A program made the position numbers and the translations under genes. Below are positions 1 to 38,418 of a DNA stretch of 64,000 nt, piece after piece. The notes beneath the pieces were generated by a model that saw only the letters and a list, made by a program, of their open reading frames with translations, did no database searches and was not told where the DNA came from. This stretch comes from Symsagittifera roscoffensis. Its lineage: Eukaryota > Xenacoelomorpha > Acoela > Convolutidae. The stretch covers positions 62,770,754 to 62,834,753 of the forward strand of contig NC_087065.1 of NCBI RefSeq assembly GCF_963678635.1. The letters run 5' to 3'. The first letter of the stretch is position 1; each line of letters opens with the position of its first letter.

Positions 1-660
1 TTGAGATTTAAAAAAAATCAAATCACATATGAAAAAATTTTGAAATAATGTTTGAAGCGACTCGTTCTTAAATGACTTGCAGGAAAAAATGAAAAAAAAA
101 AAATCGATACATATGCTTAAGTGTGATTTAAAATTGCGAAAATTAAAATGGCTATCAAAAAATTCGCGAAACCAGGAATTTGTCAGCACTTTTTTACTTT
201 TGAGCAAATTTGATGAATTTTGGTCGTTTCGCGGTTTTTAATGTATTTAGCAGTCAGAAATAAGTGGTTTTTGGGCGAGTTTTTGTTTTCTAAACTTTTT
301 TCACGCCAAGTTTTTTCACCTCAAGTAATGATTGGAGTGATATCTCGTTATTAATTTTTCATTTGTGATTGGAACGACATTTAAAAGGTAAGAAATTTTT
401 TCTCCGTCGAAAAAAACGGGTTTAAACGAAGAATATCTGGTTATTGTGCAATTAGTACAGACTGTTCCGACCATAGTCTCCAGAAAACTACGGTTTAGAA
501 ACTTTTTTTTAGATTAGTTTTTTCTGCTTGGTGTGATAAAAGAATCTAACGTAAAAGTCTAATTTAGGCATATTATTCAGTCATAGTAATATAAGCAAAT
601 TAGACAAAAAGTTTTGTAGAAAATTTATTAGAAAAACTAAAACAAAGGGTAAAAAAAATT

Positions 661-800
661 TGTTTATCAAAATGTTGCTATAAAACTCCAACTAGTTTTA
701 CTGGCCTGTTTTATTCTCCAACAACTAGTTTTATTTTGTTTATCAAAATGTTGCTATAAAACTCCAACAACTAGTTTTACTGGCCTAAAAATAAGTTTAT
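661..800 (+). repeat. Short tandem duplication, about 77-bp period
   Basis: A segment beginning TGTTTATCAAAATGTTGC at 661 starts again at 738, followed in both copies by the ACTAGTTTTACTGGCC block. The second copy carries small indels. This is a local duplication in AT-rich non-coding DNA. Confidence 0.7.
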
Positions 801-847
801 CGTCTTAGAATAGGCATAATTAAGCTGCTGTAAGCCTGCTGGAATTC

Positions 848-1020
848 TTTATTCGCTCGAATTAAAGCGAAAAATCAAAAATTTCAAACCGGTTTTTCTC
901 AACATTAGAAAATGAATTTCAGAAATTTATTAAAGGTTCGAATCACGACGTAAAGGGTGTTAATATGACATATCACTCAGCTCAGTCCGATGATTATTTG
1001 AGGTACCTGATGTTGCGTGG
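848..1020 (-). repeat. Foldback repeat family, inverted copy
   Basis: This segment is the reverse complement of the copies at 1850-2010 and 2085-2270. Shared blocks include the reverse complements of CAGGTACCACAAATAATCAT, GTCGTGATTCGAACG, and GAGAAAAACTGG followed by TTTTTGATTTTTGG. The inverted arrangement could let this region form a large hairpin. No coding capacity is seen, so a non-autonomous element or foldback MITE is the likeliest identity. Confidence 0.65.
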
Positions 1021-1406
1021 AAAACAAAAGAAAAAAAACTAAAATACACCCGAATACAAAGCTCTTCCCCATTTTCAATGGTCAGACCAATGATTGTTTT
1101 TAGTCTAATTTCGAGCGAGTAAAACGAGAAAATAAGCATATAATTTAAAAATCAAATTTAATTTAAGCTGCGAAAATAATAAGTTTTACTCCTGCAAAAC
1201 TAGATTTCAAAGCTTCATCGAGCTTTTTCTTTGGCCTAAAAGGTTTCCTAACAAAAACTCAAAAAGGATTTTGTGAAAATTACTAGATTTTTTTTGAGTT
1301 TGCTTCGATTTTTTAAAATTTTATAATTCAGTGTTCGACAACAACCGTAGTCGATTATTCTTCATTTATTTTATAAGTTTTAGTTTTGTTCCTTTTATCA
1401 CGCTTT

Positions 1407-1576
1407 GTACAAAAAATGGAACAATTTTTTTATATTTTGGTCGAAAGTTACGTGCTACTTTCATAGCAGTTGCCTATTCTTGATCTTTCCATTGTACAAA
1501 AATTGGATAAATTTTTTTATTTTGCTCGAAAATTGCGTGCTACTTTCATAGCAGTTGCCTATTCTTGATCTTTCGA
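1407..1576 (+). repeat. Tandem duplication, about 87-bp period
   Basis: Two adjacent copies begin at GTACAAAAA (1407 and 1494). Both contain the block CGTGCTACTTTCATAGCAGT followed by TGCCTATTCTTGATCTTTC. They are highly similar, so the duplication is fairly recent. Confidence 0.75.
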
Positions 1577-1849
1577 CCATTTTCGTTCGCACCATTGAAA
1601 ATGGGGATGAATTTTGTGTTCTGTTTTAGCTTTTTTTAGTTTTTGTTTTCCTTGTAAAATCAGGTACCACAAATAATCATCGGACTGGGTATGACTGTCG
1701 AATATGGCTAAATTAAGTTTATACGTCAGACCCTTTTATTACACTCCGCAGGAAAAACTACACAAATTGAAAAAGAATGTAATTTTTTAAAGACTATGGT
1801 CGGACCATTCTGAGCTATTCTTGTCGTTTTTATTCTTTTTTTATTCTCC

Positions 1850-2270
1850 ACGCAAAATCAGGTACCACAAATAATCATCGGAATGGGTCGAGTGATATAC
1901 CATATAAAAGTTCTTTCAGACGTGATTTGAACATTAAAAATTTTCGAACAATTTTTTTAGTGTCGGGAAAAACCGGTTTGAAATTTTTTGATTTTTTGGT
2001 CTAAATGTGAGCTAATACGGTGAGCGAGCAGGAATATTTTGTTTTTCAACCAAAAATTTTAGCACATAATTATCGCATTGCTCCTCGCAAAATCAGTTTC
2101 CACATATAATCATCGGAATGGGTCGAGTGATATATCATATTAAAAACCTTTCAGTCGTGATTCGAACGACATTAAAAAACTTCGAAAAACTTTTCTCAGT
2201 ATTGAGAAAAACTGGTTGAAAATTTTTGATTTTTGGTCTAACTTTGAGCAATTAAAGCAAAGGAGCAGGC
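1850..2270 (+). repeat. Foldback repeat family, two direct copies
   Basis: Two direct copies, about 1850-2010 and 2085-2270, share AAAATCAG, CATCGGAATGGGTCGAGTGATAT, a GTGATTTGAAC or GTGATTCGAACG block, then a GAAAAACYGGTTTGAAA-like stretch and TTTTGATTTTTTGGTCTAA. Both are inverted relative to 848-1020. A weaker partial copy lies at about 9540-9670. No open reading frame is associated with them. Confidence 0.65.
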
Positions 2271-2911
2271 TTTTTATAGACGGAGAAACCATATAAATTT
2301 AGTAAAATTAGTAAAAGTAAGTTATACAGTCATTTTAATAGTAAAATAGGTTTTTACTGCCATTTTAATTCATTACAATAAAAAAATTTTACCGCCTTTT
2401 TTGGAAGAGAAATCTTTAAAGTTCAAAACAATTTCTTCAAAAAAAATATAAGGCATTTATGAATTTTATTTTGTTTTGTCTTTTTCGACATTGTCATTTT
2501 CGACATTGTCATTTTCGACGTTGTTCGATTTTCCTATTTACTGTGGCTGTCGAATGTACAAAAAATTCTGGTTTTCTTCAGAGCTTTCATCTCACCACGC
2601 ACAAAAAACAACACTTATTTTGAAAAAAAAAACGTTTTGAGTTTTTTGTGTTTTTAAGAATATGGTCGGAACATTCTGTGCTACATGCACAGCAACCGTT
2701 TGTCCTTGTTAGATTACGGATGTATTAAGTGTATTTCTGAAGTCTACATAGAATCCATGTTGTTAATTATTGGTCATCGACTTATTATGGAGTCATCTGG
2801 TATTGCTCACATGAAACCTGTGTTGCAATTTGCTATATCACCTTGTTTTTGGCTGCACTCATTGTCCGTGTTTCAACATTATTTCGTCCTAACGTAATTT
2901 TTTACTTTCAG

Positions 2912-29572
<26,661 letters not shown>

Positions 29573-32500
29573 AAAGGACTCGACATGGACCACGTCATCA
29601 TTGCACGACATACAACTGCAGCACAAAAATGAAGTTCACGTCTTTTTTGGATGACTCATTTCGACCACATGAACAAAGTTCGTTTTGTATTTGGACCTGG
29701 GTGCATTTTATTCTTATTATCTTCATTATTTTTGAAGGCTTTCTTTCTATGTTCATTACAGAGGAAATTTTCGACGCATTTTGAACCAATCAGGTTTGGT
29801 TTTTTGAACTTGGGATGCAGAATACCACGAAATGCTCTCGTTGAATAACTCTGATGCTCGGAATGACATTTAAATCGATAACGAAATTACCCTAATTTGT
29901 ATGCTTGCATATCCTATCTTCAACTGCTTAAATTTATCCCTTTGAATTTAAATTGAATTCCAGTCAAATGTTTTATGTGAACTTTTGAAATAATTCAATT
30001 TCGAATTCTAAAAATAATCATATTTTTGAAGTGCAATTAAAATTACTCAGAATTTGTTTCAATTTAGCATGATTGAATACATACAAAATGTATATGAACG
30101 ATTAGTCATGATTGGGTTCTGATGGAGCTGCATGAATTTATAGTTTAATTTGGTGTTTTCGAATCAGATATTTGAAAAAAGAATTGTAAATGTATTGGTC
30201 AAGCACAGTAGTGTAAGAAGAAAGACAGAATTTATTTCTCCAATTATTTGTTGAGCAAGGTTATACACCACCAGATATTGGGACTTATACAGATCAGACA
30301 ACACAATCCTATGATGCTCCAAGCGTCTGCCCTAAAGGGTCATAAATTATTTTAAAAGTGAACAGATTTTTAAATATTAAGTTTGAAAAAAAATCTTCAT
30401 TTTGTTTTTTCTATTTCTTAAGTGTGACTAAGGTATAATTTTGAGTCGTCCGAGCACTTAGAAGTAGATTTATAGGATTCGAATAGCTTCTTGGTTGTCC
30501 ATGTTTAAACGTTTGGTTTGCCCGATAATCTGGTCGATAAATATCTTTTGTTCTATTTTTTTTCTGTTTTTGTAATTTCTGAGAAAATTTCGATTTTTTT
30601 TTTAAATTGTAATATCTCGAAAAATTAAACAATTCTGATTGTTTTTTTCTCACAAATCCTAACTCTTTGGATTAGCCCAGTCCCAAACAACCAATGGGTT
30701 CAATTTTTGCAAACTTTTTCACAATTCATAAAAACATTTAACCAGTGCAAAATTTTAAAATAAAAAAGAATCTTTGGATTCGTTGTAAAATCTTGATATT
30801 TCCTTTCAAGAAAAATTTCTATTAAAACGGGCAGTGAATCTATAGTTTTAAATTTGTTGTATACTTAGCATCTTGTATACCGTATCGAGAATCTTTCAAT
30901 TTTTCGTTGGCAAACAGGTTCCGCAAGTATTTTCGCACAAGATTTCCTTGTTAGTTTTTGAGAATTTTGGAAATTAATCATTTCGTTCAAAAAAGAAGCA
31001 GAGCGTTTTTTATTTCAACAATTAGGGTGAATTACACAAGCTTGTAGATATGATAATCATAAAAGGTCATCCTTTTTTCCGGAAAATATCTTCACACCAC
31101 GTCTTGCCGTTTTCTGAAAAAAAATAATTAAATTTCAAATTTTAAACAAAAAACTACAGCACCGATAAACTGAAACGTCATACTGAAAAATAGGGACAAC
31201 ATTACTGCGTTAGTATTCTATTAGTTTGCCCATTAGTACTTAGTGCAAAAAAATTGATGTTAAAACTTATTGTTTTCAAAGTCTCATTTTAACGAACTTT
31301 ATGTGACTGATAAAGGAACTGATAAAGGCCCTAAAATCGATCATTGCACTCAAATATGCACGCTATCTGCGGTTGCGAAGATTTTGCTTCAGCTAATTTG
31401 AAATTTGAGCAATTTTTGGGGAGGCTATACATTTTAATTTCGTAAACTAGTGTGTTGTGGTTACCCGCAACGAACGTAGTTTTTATATTCAAGATTCAAG
31501 AGAAAGTTATAATTTTTATCAAATAATTTTATCTTTCGTTTATTTCCGCTAGTGCATCAGTATCAATTTTACTTAGTTTAGAACGAAATGCATTTTTTTG
31601 GACAGATCAGAGGTTCTACTTTTTATTGTGAGAAAATACATTTTTTACATTGCTTTTTCATTTATTTTACTCCAAACAGTGAAAAGAGGTAAAGATCGAT
31701 GATTTTTTTTATCTGTTTTGATCCTCCTTTATGTAGAAAAAAAAACATTTGATTTGCAAAGATTTTGAACAAATACGTTTTTCAAAAAAATGTTGATTAT
31801 GAAAGCTAAATAGGAAGCCACAACTTCAGACGAAACTTTCACTATTATAACACAAATGTAATCGTCACCTGACTATCATTTATATCTAAACTGTCAAGTT
31901 TTTTTTATCTTTAACTAAATTTATTTCATTTTTGTTCATCCGAAAAATTGTTTACTCAATTTGGTGTCTCAATGATTGGATTGTATTTTTTGAGTGTTTT
32001 TTCTTCTATGGTTGTGAAAAAAGTTTTGTGCATCTGTTGAATCATCGCAAAGATTAGGACCCGATTGCATTGGGGGAGTTTTTTTTAGATTTATTGTTTT
32101 ACCCCTTATATCAATTAGTAGTTCAAACGTTCGTTTTGAGTCTTCAATACATTTTCTGAGTTCATTTCAAATTTATTCCAACAAACTTTTTTGTGGGTTT
32201 CACTTCTTTTTCTAATTGCACTCTCTAGTTATTGACTATTGACTTTTTTCCCAAAAATGGTTAGCATGATTTTGGCTGCATTTCCGTTTTCTATGAGCTG
32301 CTTTTATCGTAATTAGAAGATTTACAAATCCGTTGGCAAACCGAACTGGCCGCTCTTTTGATTGACTTTTCAACCAATTAAGAGGAGCAAAATGATCCAG
32401 AACATTAAAAATTAAACTCTGAAAGTTTTCAGAAGCTCATTTGGGTACTGGGAGGCAAATAAACTCATTCTCTGGTTTTCGAAGTCATCATCTAATGTTT

Positions 32501-34697
32501 TCAAAAAATCAAATACCCTATGGTGCGACCCTAAATCAAATATTGCTACTTTAGAAATGATTTATCTCGAAAAATAGATTCATCATTGAAACTTTTTTTT
32601 GTATGTCCCATTTCAATGATATCGGATAACAATCAGACGTTTGTTGTAATTAGGAACCTATAGGGAATTTTATGTTTCTTTATAAACAGAAATATACCTA
32701 CATGAAAATGTTATAAACAGGGAATTTTATGTTTTTTTATGCAAGGATCCAAACAAGTTTTTTCAGTTACACGAGTTGCTTAATTTCTAGTGATCTCAGA
32801 ACCATTTGAAGATTTTATGTTCCCGTAATTTTGAACAATTAGTTTGTTTTGCATAGTAATTATACGGAAATTGCAACACAGTTAAAAAAAACCCAATCTC
32901 ATGTTTTTTCTCGTCTTAAAATATGCTTAAGTTTTTCTTCGAACGACATTTCGTTATTTGTAGGTATAATAAATACAACACTAACCGAGATTTTGAAAAT
33001 ATTTTTAGATCTTTCAATAGGCATACTTTTTTCGAAGGGCATTTTAACCAACTGAAGCAAACACTTCTTTTTTGTATCAAGACAACGCCGACATGAGTGC
33101 TTCCATTTCTCGTGTAGAATTGATTACAAACACTAATTACCTAGCTTTAATTTTTGTCGCTTTCTGTGTGCCGCGTTTCAGTTGGCAAAAAATGATCCGC
33201 CGTTAGTACAAAAGCTTCCAATTGTTCGAAGTTTGAATTTAAGAATCTTATGTCAAGGTTCATAATAAATAAGTTGGCATTACTTGATTGCATTTAGTGA
33301 TAACGGTTAGAACTACTTAATCAACTTTTTATCAACAAAAACAGCTTTTCACATCATTTAAGTTATTGCAAAGATCAATTCCTTCAACATAAAATTTAAT
33401 GATTTTAATGACATTAGGACTGTTGTAAAATGTATATAATATTTTTCCTTATTTTGACCAAACTCTTAGAAAATAACTACCTTTTTTCATCATTTTTAGA
33501 CTCCGCTAGTTTGTTTTTTTCCGCATAGATTTTTTAGTCTTTCGTGGAATTTTGAAATTTATGTTTTTAATGGCTCGATGCCTAGTTGCTACTTGGTGTG
33601 CAATAGAGGTTTCTTTTTCGTCTGTACAGGCATCAACTGTTTTTAGAGAGCTCTAGCACCTTTAAAAGGTTTCCTCATGGAATGTTTAAAAGTGCTCATC
33701 GGTATTACCATCGTCTCTTAGTCCAAAAATACTAGTGTTATCCCCTCTGTTGTATGTTTCCCGCTTTTCTGTCTCACGTTTTGTCATCAGATCTTTTTTG
33801 CTTTTGCTATATTCAAGATCTTGCGTCTTTTTAGCAAAACCTTGTTTTCAAACCCATTCACGGCGTTTCTGATCGCTTTTGAAATCGCTGACTGCAATTG
33901 GACTATTATTTGCGCCACTATAGTAGAAACTGCATTGCTGATTGAGATTCCTGCCGCCGAGCTTATCAGATGTGTACATATGTGCCGCTTTTGTCTTCGC
34001 TATGTGGTGTCAGCACTGTAGAAGGTTTTTTGGTTGTGCTCTTCACTGCGAGAGTCTGATACAGATATCGAAGTTCGGTAACTTTTGCCTTAGTACTGTT
34101 GTTGTCGTCTACTTGAATTTCAGTATTCTGAACTTCAAATGAATATGGTGAATTAGTATTCTTGTCTCTCCTAAAACAAAATAACTATTTTATCACAACC
34201 TTAAGGCTTGTTTTATCTTGCAAAAAACGGTTTCCTACAATTGAGTAGAATAATGGGTGCCCAGCAAATAAGGCGCCAACCTTTAAGACTGTTTTTGATG
34301 GGATTTTAAGACGGGGCTATACACTCTTATCCAGATGTAGTTTCTGAGAAATATAGACTGCTCAATTTCGAACTGCTCATTTTGAATGTTTTAACGAGAA
34401 TAATTAAACCAGCCAAAATATAAACCAACCGAAATTGCCCGGAGTATCTGAGCCAGTCGAAAATTCAGATCATATAATGAATTTGCATAACTTTCGCATG
34501 TCTTTTATAATTGTTTCTTACCTATTTTTGGCTGGTTGATACTTCGGCTGGTTTACATATCACCTCTTTACTGCTCATTTTACGTCCTAATACCATGTCT
34601 TTTTAACGTCGTGTCGTCTTAATTGCCTAGCATCAGAATGATGCTGGTCCGGATTGCGTCTAAGAGCCAAGCAAGTTGATTGATTGAAGCTTTTTGA
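29573..34697. other. AT-rich 3' flank, no gene seen
   Basis: About 5.1 kb of AT-rich sequence, probably 3'UTR of the ferlin transcript followed by intergenic DNA. Open frames are short and scattered on both strands (for example 30411-30653 minus and 33821-34021 plus) with no signatures. A weak inverted arrangement of CCAGCC and GGCTGG blocks lies at 34410-34560. I see no RNA gene. Confidence 0.65.
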
Positions 34698-35314
34698 CGC
34701 GTTTTTCTCAAATTGGGTTGCGTTTAGCTCAAAACTTATGAAGACAAAATTTTAGCAGAATTAATATGGTGTAATTTGTTTTACGAAATTCGGGCCCGAA
34801 ATTTTACCCCAACATTAGGTCATTTTGGCTTTTCTTAGTTAATCAAAAATAACACCGAAAATACTCAGTCGATTACAGACATAATTATATCAAAAGGAGC
34901 CCCTTATGTAGCCCAACAAACTTTATGAATTGTATTTTCTCCAAAAAAAAATTGCAAACCGTTTGAAAATTGTTTTTAAATAAAAAGTTGGTATTTTATT
35001 TAGTAAAAACGACCTTTTTTTCTATCAAACAAACATAAATTAACTTATACAATATTTTGGAGATTATACCCTAGTTAAAGTTTGTTGGGCTACGTAAAGG
35101 GCTCACTTTGATATAATTATGTCTGTGATCAACTGAGTATTTTCGGCGTAATTTTTGATTAACTAAGAAAAGCCAAAATGAACCATTTTTGGGGTAAAAT
35201 TTTGGGCCCGAATTTCGCAAAACAAATTACACCATATTATTTCTGCTAAAATTTTAAGCAAGTTTTGTCTTCATAAGTTTTCACCTAAACTCAACCCAAT
35301 TTGAGAAAAACGCG
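34698..35314. mobile_element. 617-bp foldback element with long inverted arms
   Basis: Arms of about 230 bp (34698-34930 and 35080-35314) are inverted repeats. The outer ends read CGCGTTTTTCTCAAATTGGG and its inverse CCCAATTTGAGAAAAACGCG. Shared inner blocks are CAAATTACACCAT, AATTCGGGCCCGAA, the inverse of CTTTTCTTAGTTAATCAAAA, GACATAATTATATCAAA and GCCCAACAAACTTTA. The central 150 bp are AT-rich without coding capacity. It looks like a foldback MITE, mildly diverged between arms. Confidence 0.85.
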
Positions 35315-35725
35315 TTTTAAATTTCAAGTTTAACGCGTTTTGTCCGGTTAATTTAAATCAGCACTGTAGTTAGCAGACACATTGCTGCCACCTTTTAGGT
35401 GTTTTTCGTGAATGCATGTTTTGTGAAGTAGTTAGCAGACACATTGCCATCTTTTAGGTGTTTCTCGTGAATGCATGTTTTGTGAAGTAGTTAGCAGACA
35501 CATTGCCACCTTTTAGATGTTTCTCGTGAATGCATGTTTTGTGAAGTAGTTAGCTGACACATTGCCACCTTTTAGGTGTTTCTCGTGAATGCATGTTTTG
35601 TGAAGTAGTTAGCAGACACATTGCCACCTTTTAGGTGTTTTACGTGAATGCATGTTTTGTGAAGTAGTTAGCAGACACATTGCCACCTTTTAGGTGTTTC
35701 TCGTGAATGCATGTTTTGTGAAGTA

Positions 35726-36557
35726 GTTGACAGACACATTGCCACCTTTTAGGTCTTTCTCGTGAATGCATGTTTTGTGAAGTAGTTAGCAGACACATTG
35801 CCACCTTTTAGGTGTTTCTCGTGAATGCATGTTTTGTGAAGTAGTTAGCACACACATTGCCACCTTTTAGGTGTTTCTCGTGAATGCATGTTTTGTGAAG
35901 TAGTTAGCAGACACACTGCCACCTTTTAGGTGTTTCTCGTGAATGCATGTTTTGTGAAATAGTTAGCAGACACATTGCCACCTTTTAGGTGTTTCTCGTG
36001 AATGCATGTTTTTTGAAGTAGTTAGCAGACACATTGCCACCTTTTAGGTGTTTCTCGTGAATGCATGTTTTGTGAAGTAGTTAGGAGACACATCGCCACC
36101 TTTTAGGTGTTTCTCGTGAATGCATGTTTTGTGAAGTAGTTGACAGACACATTGCCACCTTTTAGGTCTTTCTCGTGAATGCATGTTTTGTGAAGTAGTT
36201 AGCAGACACATTGCCACCTTTTAGGTGTTTCTCGTGAATGCATGTTTTGTGAAGTAGTTAGCTGACACATTGCCACCTTTTAGGTGTTTCTCGTGAATGC
36301 ATGTTTTGTGAAGTAGTTAGCAGACACATTGCCACCTTTTAGGTGTTTTACGTGAATGCATGTTTTGTGAAGTAGTTAGCAGACACATTGCCACCTTTTA
36401 GGTGTTTCTCGTGAATGCATGTTTTGTGAAGTAGTTAGCAGACACATTGCCACCTTTTAGGTGTTTTACGTGAATGCATGTTTTGTGAAGTAGTTAGCAG
36501 ACACATTGCCACCTTTTAGGTGTTTCTCGTGAATGCATGTTTTGTGAAGTAGTTGAC
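35726..36557 (+). repeat. Higher-order repeat of 7 monomers (413 bp)
   Basis: The rare variant GTTGACAG with GGTCTTTCTCG occurs at 35726, 36139 and 36552, two spacings of exactly 413 bp. It recurs at 37794, which is 21 monomers plus a 3-nt insertion later. This indicates amplification in 7-monomer blocks. Confidence 0.85.
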
Positions 36558-37116
36558 AGACACATTGCCACCTTTTAGGTCTTTCTCGTGAATGCATGTT
36601 TTGTGAAGTAGTTAGCAGACACATTGCCACCTTTTAGGTGTTTCTCGTTAATGCATGTTTTGTGAAGTAGTTAGCACACACATTGCCACCTTTTAGGTGT
36701 TTCTCGTGAATGCATGTTTTGTGAAGTAGTTAGCAGACACATTGCCACCTTTTAGGTGTTTCTCGTGAATGCATGTTTTGTGAAGTAGTTAGGAGACACA
36801 TCGCCACCTTTTAGGTGTTTCTCGTGAATGCATGTTTTGTGAAGTAGTTAGCAGACACATTGCCACCTTTTAGGTGTTTTACGTGAATGCATGTTTTGTG
36901 AAGTAGTTAGCAGACACATTGCCACCTTTTAGGTGTTTCTCGTGAATGCATGTTTTGTGAAGTAGTTAGCAGACACATTGCCACCTTTTAGGTGTTTCTC
37001 GTGAATGCATGTTTTGTGAAGTAGTTAGCAGACACATTGCCACCTTTTAGGTGTTTCTCGTGAATGCATGTTTTGTGAAGTAGTTAGCAGACACAATGCC
37101 ACCTTTTAGGTGTTTT

Positions 37117-38418
37117 ACGACGTGAATGCATGTTTTGTGAAGTAGTTAGCAGACACACTGCCATCTTTTAGGTGTTTCTCGTGAATGCATGTTTTGTGAA
37201 GTAGTTGGCAGACACATTGCCACCTTTTAGGTGTTTCTCGTGAATGCATGTTTTATGAAGTAGTTAGCAGACACATTGCCACCTTTTAGGTGTTTCTCGT
37301 GAATGCATGTTTTGTGAAGTAGTTGGCAGACGTAATGCCACCTTTTAGGTGTTTCTCGTGAATGCATGTTTTGTGAAGTAGTTAGCAGACACATGGCCAC
37401 CTTTTAGGTGTTTCTCGTGAATGCATGTTTTGTGAAGTAGTTAGCAGACACATTGCCACCTTTTAGGTGTTTCTCGTGAATGCATGTTTTGTGAAGTAGT
37501 TAGCAGACACATTGCCACCTTTTAGGTGTTTCTCGTGAATGCATGTTTTGTGAAGTAGTTAGCAGACACATTGCCACCTTTTAGGTGTTTCTCGTGAATG
37601 CATGTTTTGTGAAGTAGTTAGCAGACACATTGCCACCTTTTAGGTGTTTCTCGTGAATAAATGTTTTGTGAAGTAGTTAGCAGACACATTGCCACCTTTT
37701 AGGTGTTTTACGTGAATGCATGTTTTGTGAAGTAGTTAGCAGACACATTGCCACCTTTTAGGTGTTTCTCGTGAATGCATGTTTTGTGAAGTAGTTGACA
37801 GACACATTGCCACCTTTTAGGTCTTTCTCGTGAATGCATGTTTTGTGAAGTAGTTAGCAGACACATTGCCACCTTTTAGGTGTTTCTCGTGAATGCATGT
37901 TTTGTGAAGTAGTTGACAGACACATTGCCACCTTTTAGGTGTTTCTCGTGAATGCATGTTTTGTGAAGTAGTTAGCACACACATTGCCACCTTTTAGGTG
38001 TTTCTCGTGAATGCATGTTTTGTGAAGTAGTTAGCAGACACATTGCCACCTTTTAGGTGTTTCTCGTGAATGCATGTTTTGTGAAATAGTTAGCAGACAC
38101 ATTGCCACCTTTTAGGTGTTTCTCGTGAATGCATGTTTTTTGAAGTAGTTAGCAGACACATTGCCACCTTTTAGGTGTTTCTCGTGAATGCATGTTTTGT
38201 GAAGTAGTTAGGAGACACATTGCCACCTTTTAGGTGTTTCTCGTGAATGCATGTTTTGCGAAGTAGTTAGCAGACACATTGCCACTTTTTAGGTGTTTCT
38301 CGTGAATGCATGTTTTGTGAAGTAGTTAGCAGACACATTGGCACCTTTTAGGTGTTTCTCGTGAATGCATGTTTTGTGAAGTAGTTAGCAGACACAATGC
38401 CACCTTTTAGGTGTTTTA
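37117..38418 (+). repeat. Higher-order duplication of 22 monomers (1301 bp)
   Basis: The 3-nt insertion variant TTTTACGACGTGAATG occurs at 37117 and 38418, followed in both by the same order of variants (CACTGCCATC, GTTGGCAG, TTTTATGAAG, GACGTAAT, ACATGGCC). A further related block starts at 40131. Confidence 0.85.

Larger units (their letters stand above)
1..2911. other. AT-rich intronic or upstream sequence, no gene seen
   Basis: I see no convincing coding exon here. The stretch is AT-rich and made largely of diverged repeats, described separately: a foldback family at 848-2270 and two short tandem duplications. It is most likely an intron of the ferlin gene, because the first exon I can support, at 2912, is internal and in phase 0. 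The preceding exon (C2C side) may lie outside the window. A microexon hidden here cannot be excluded. Confidence 0.6.
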
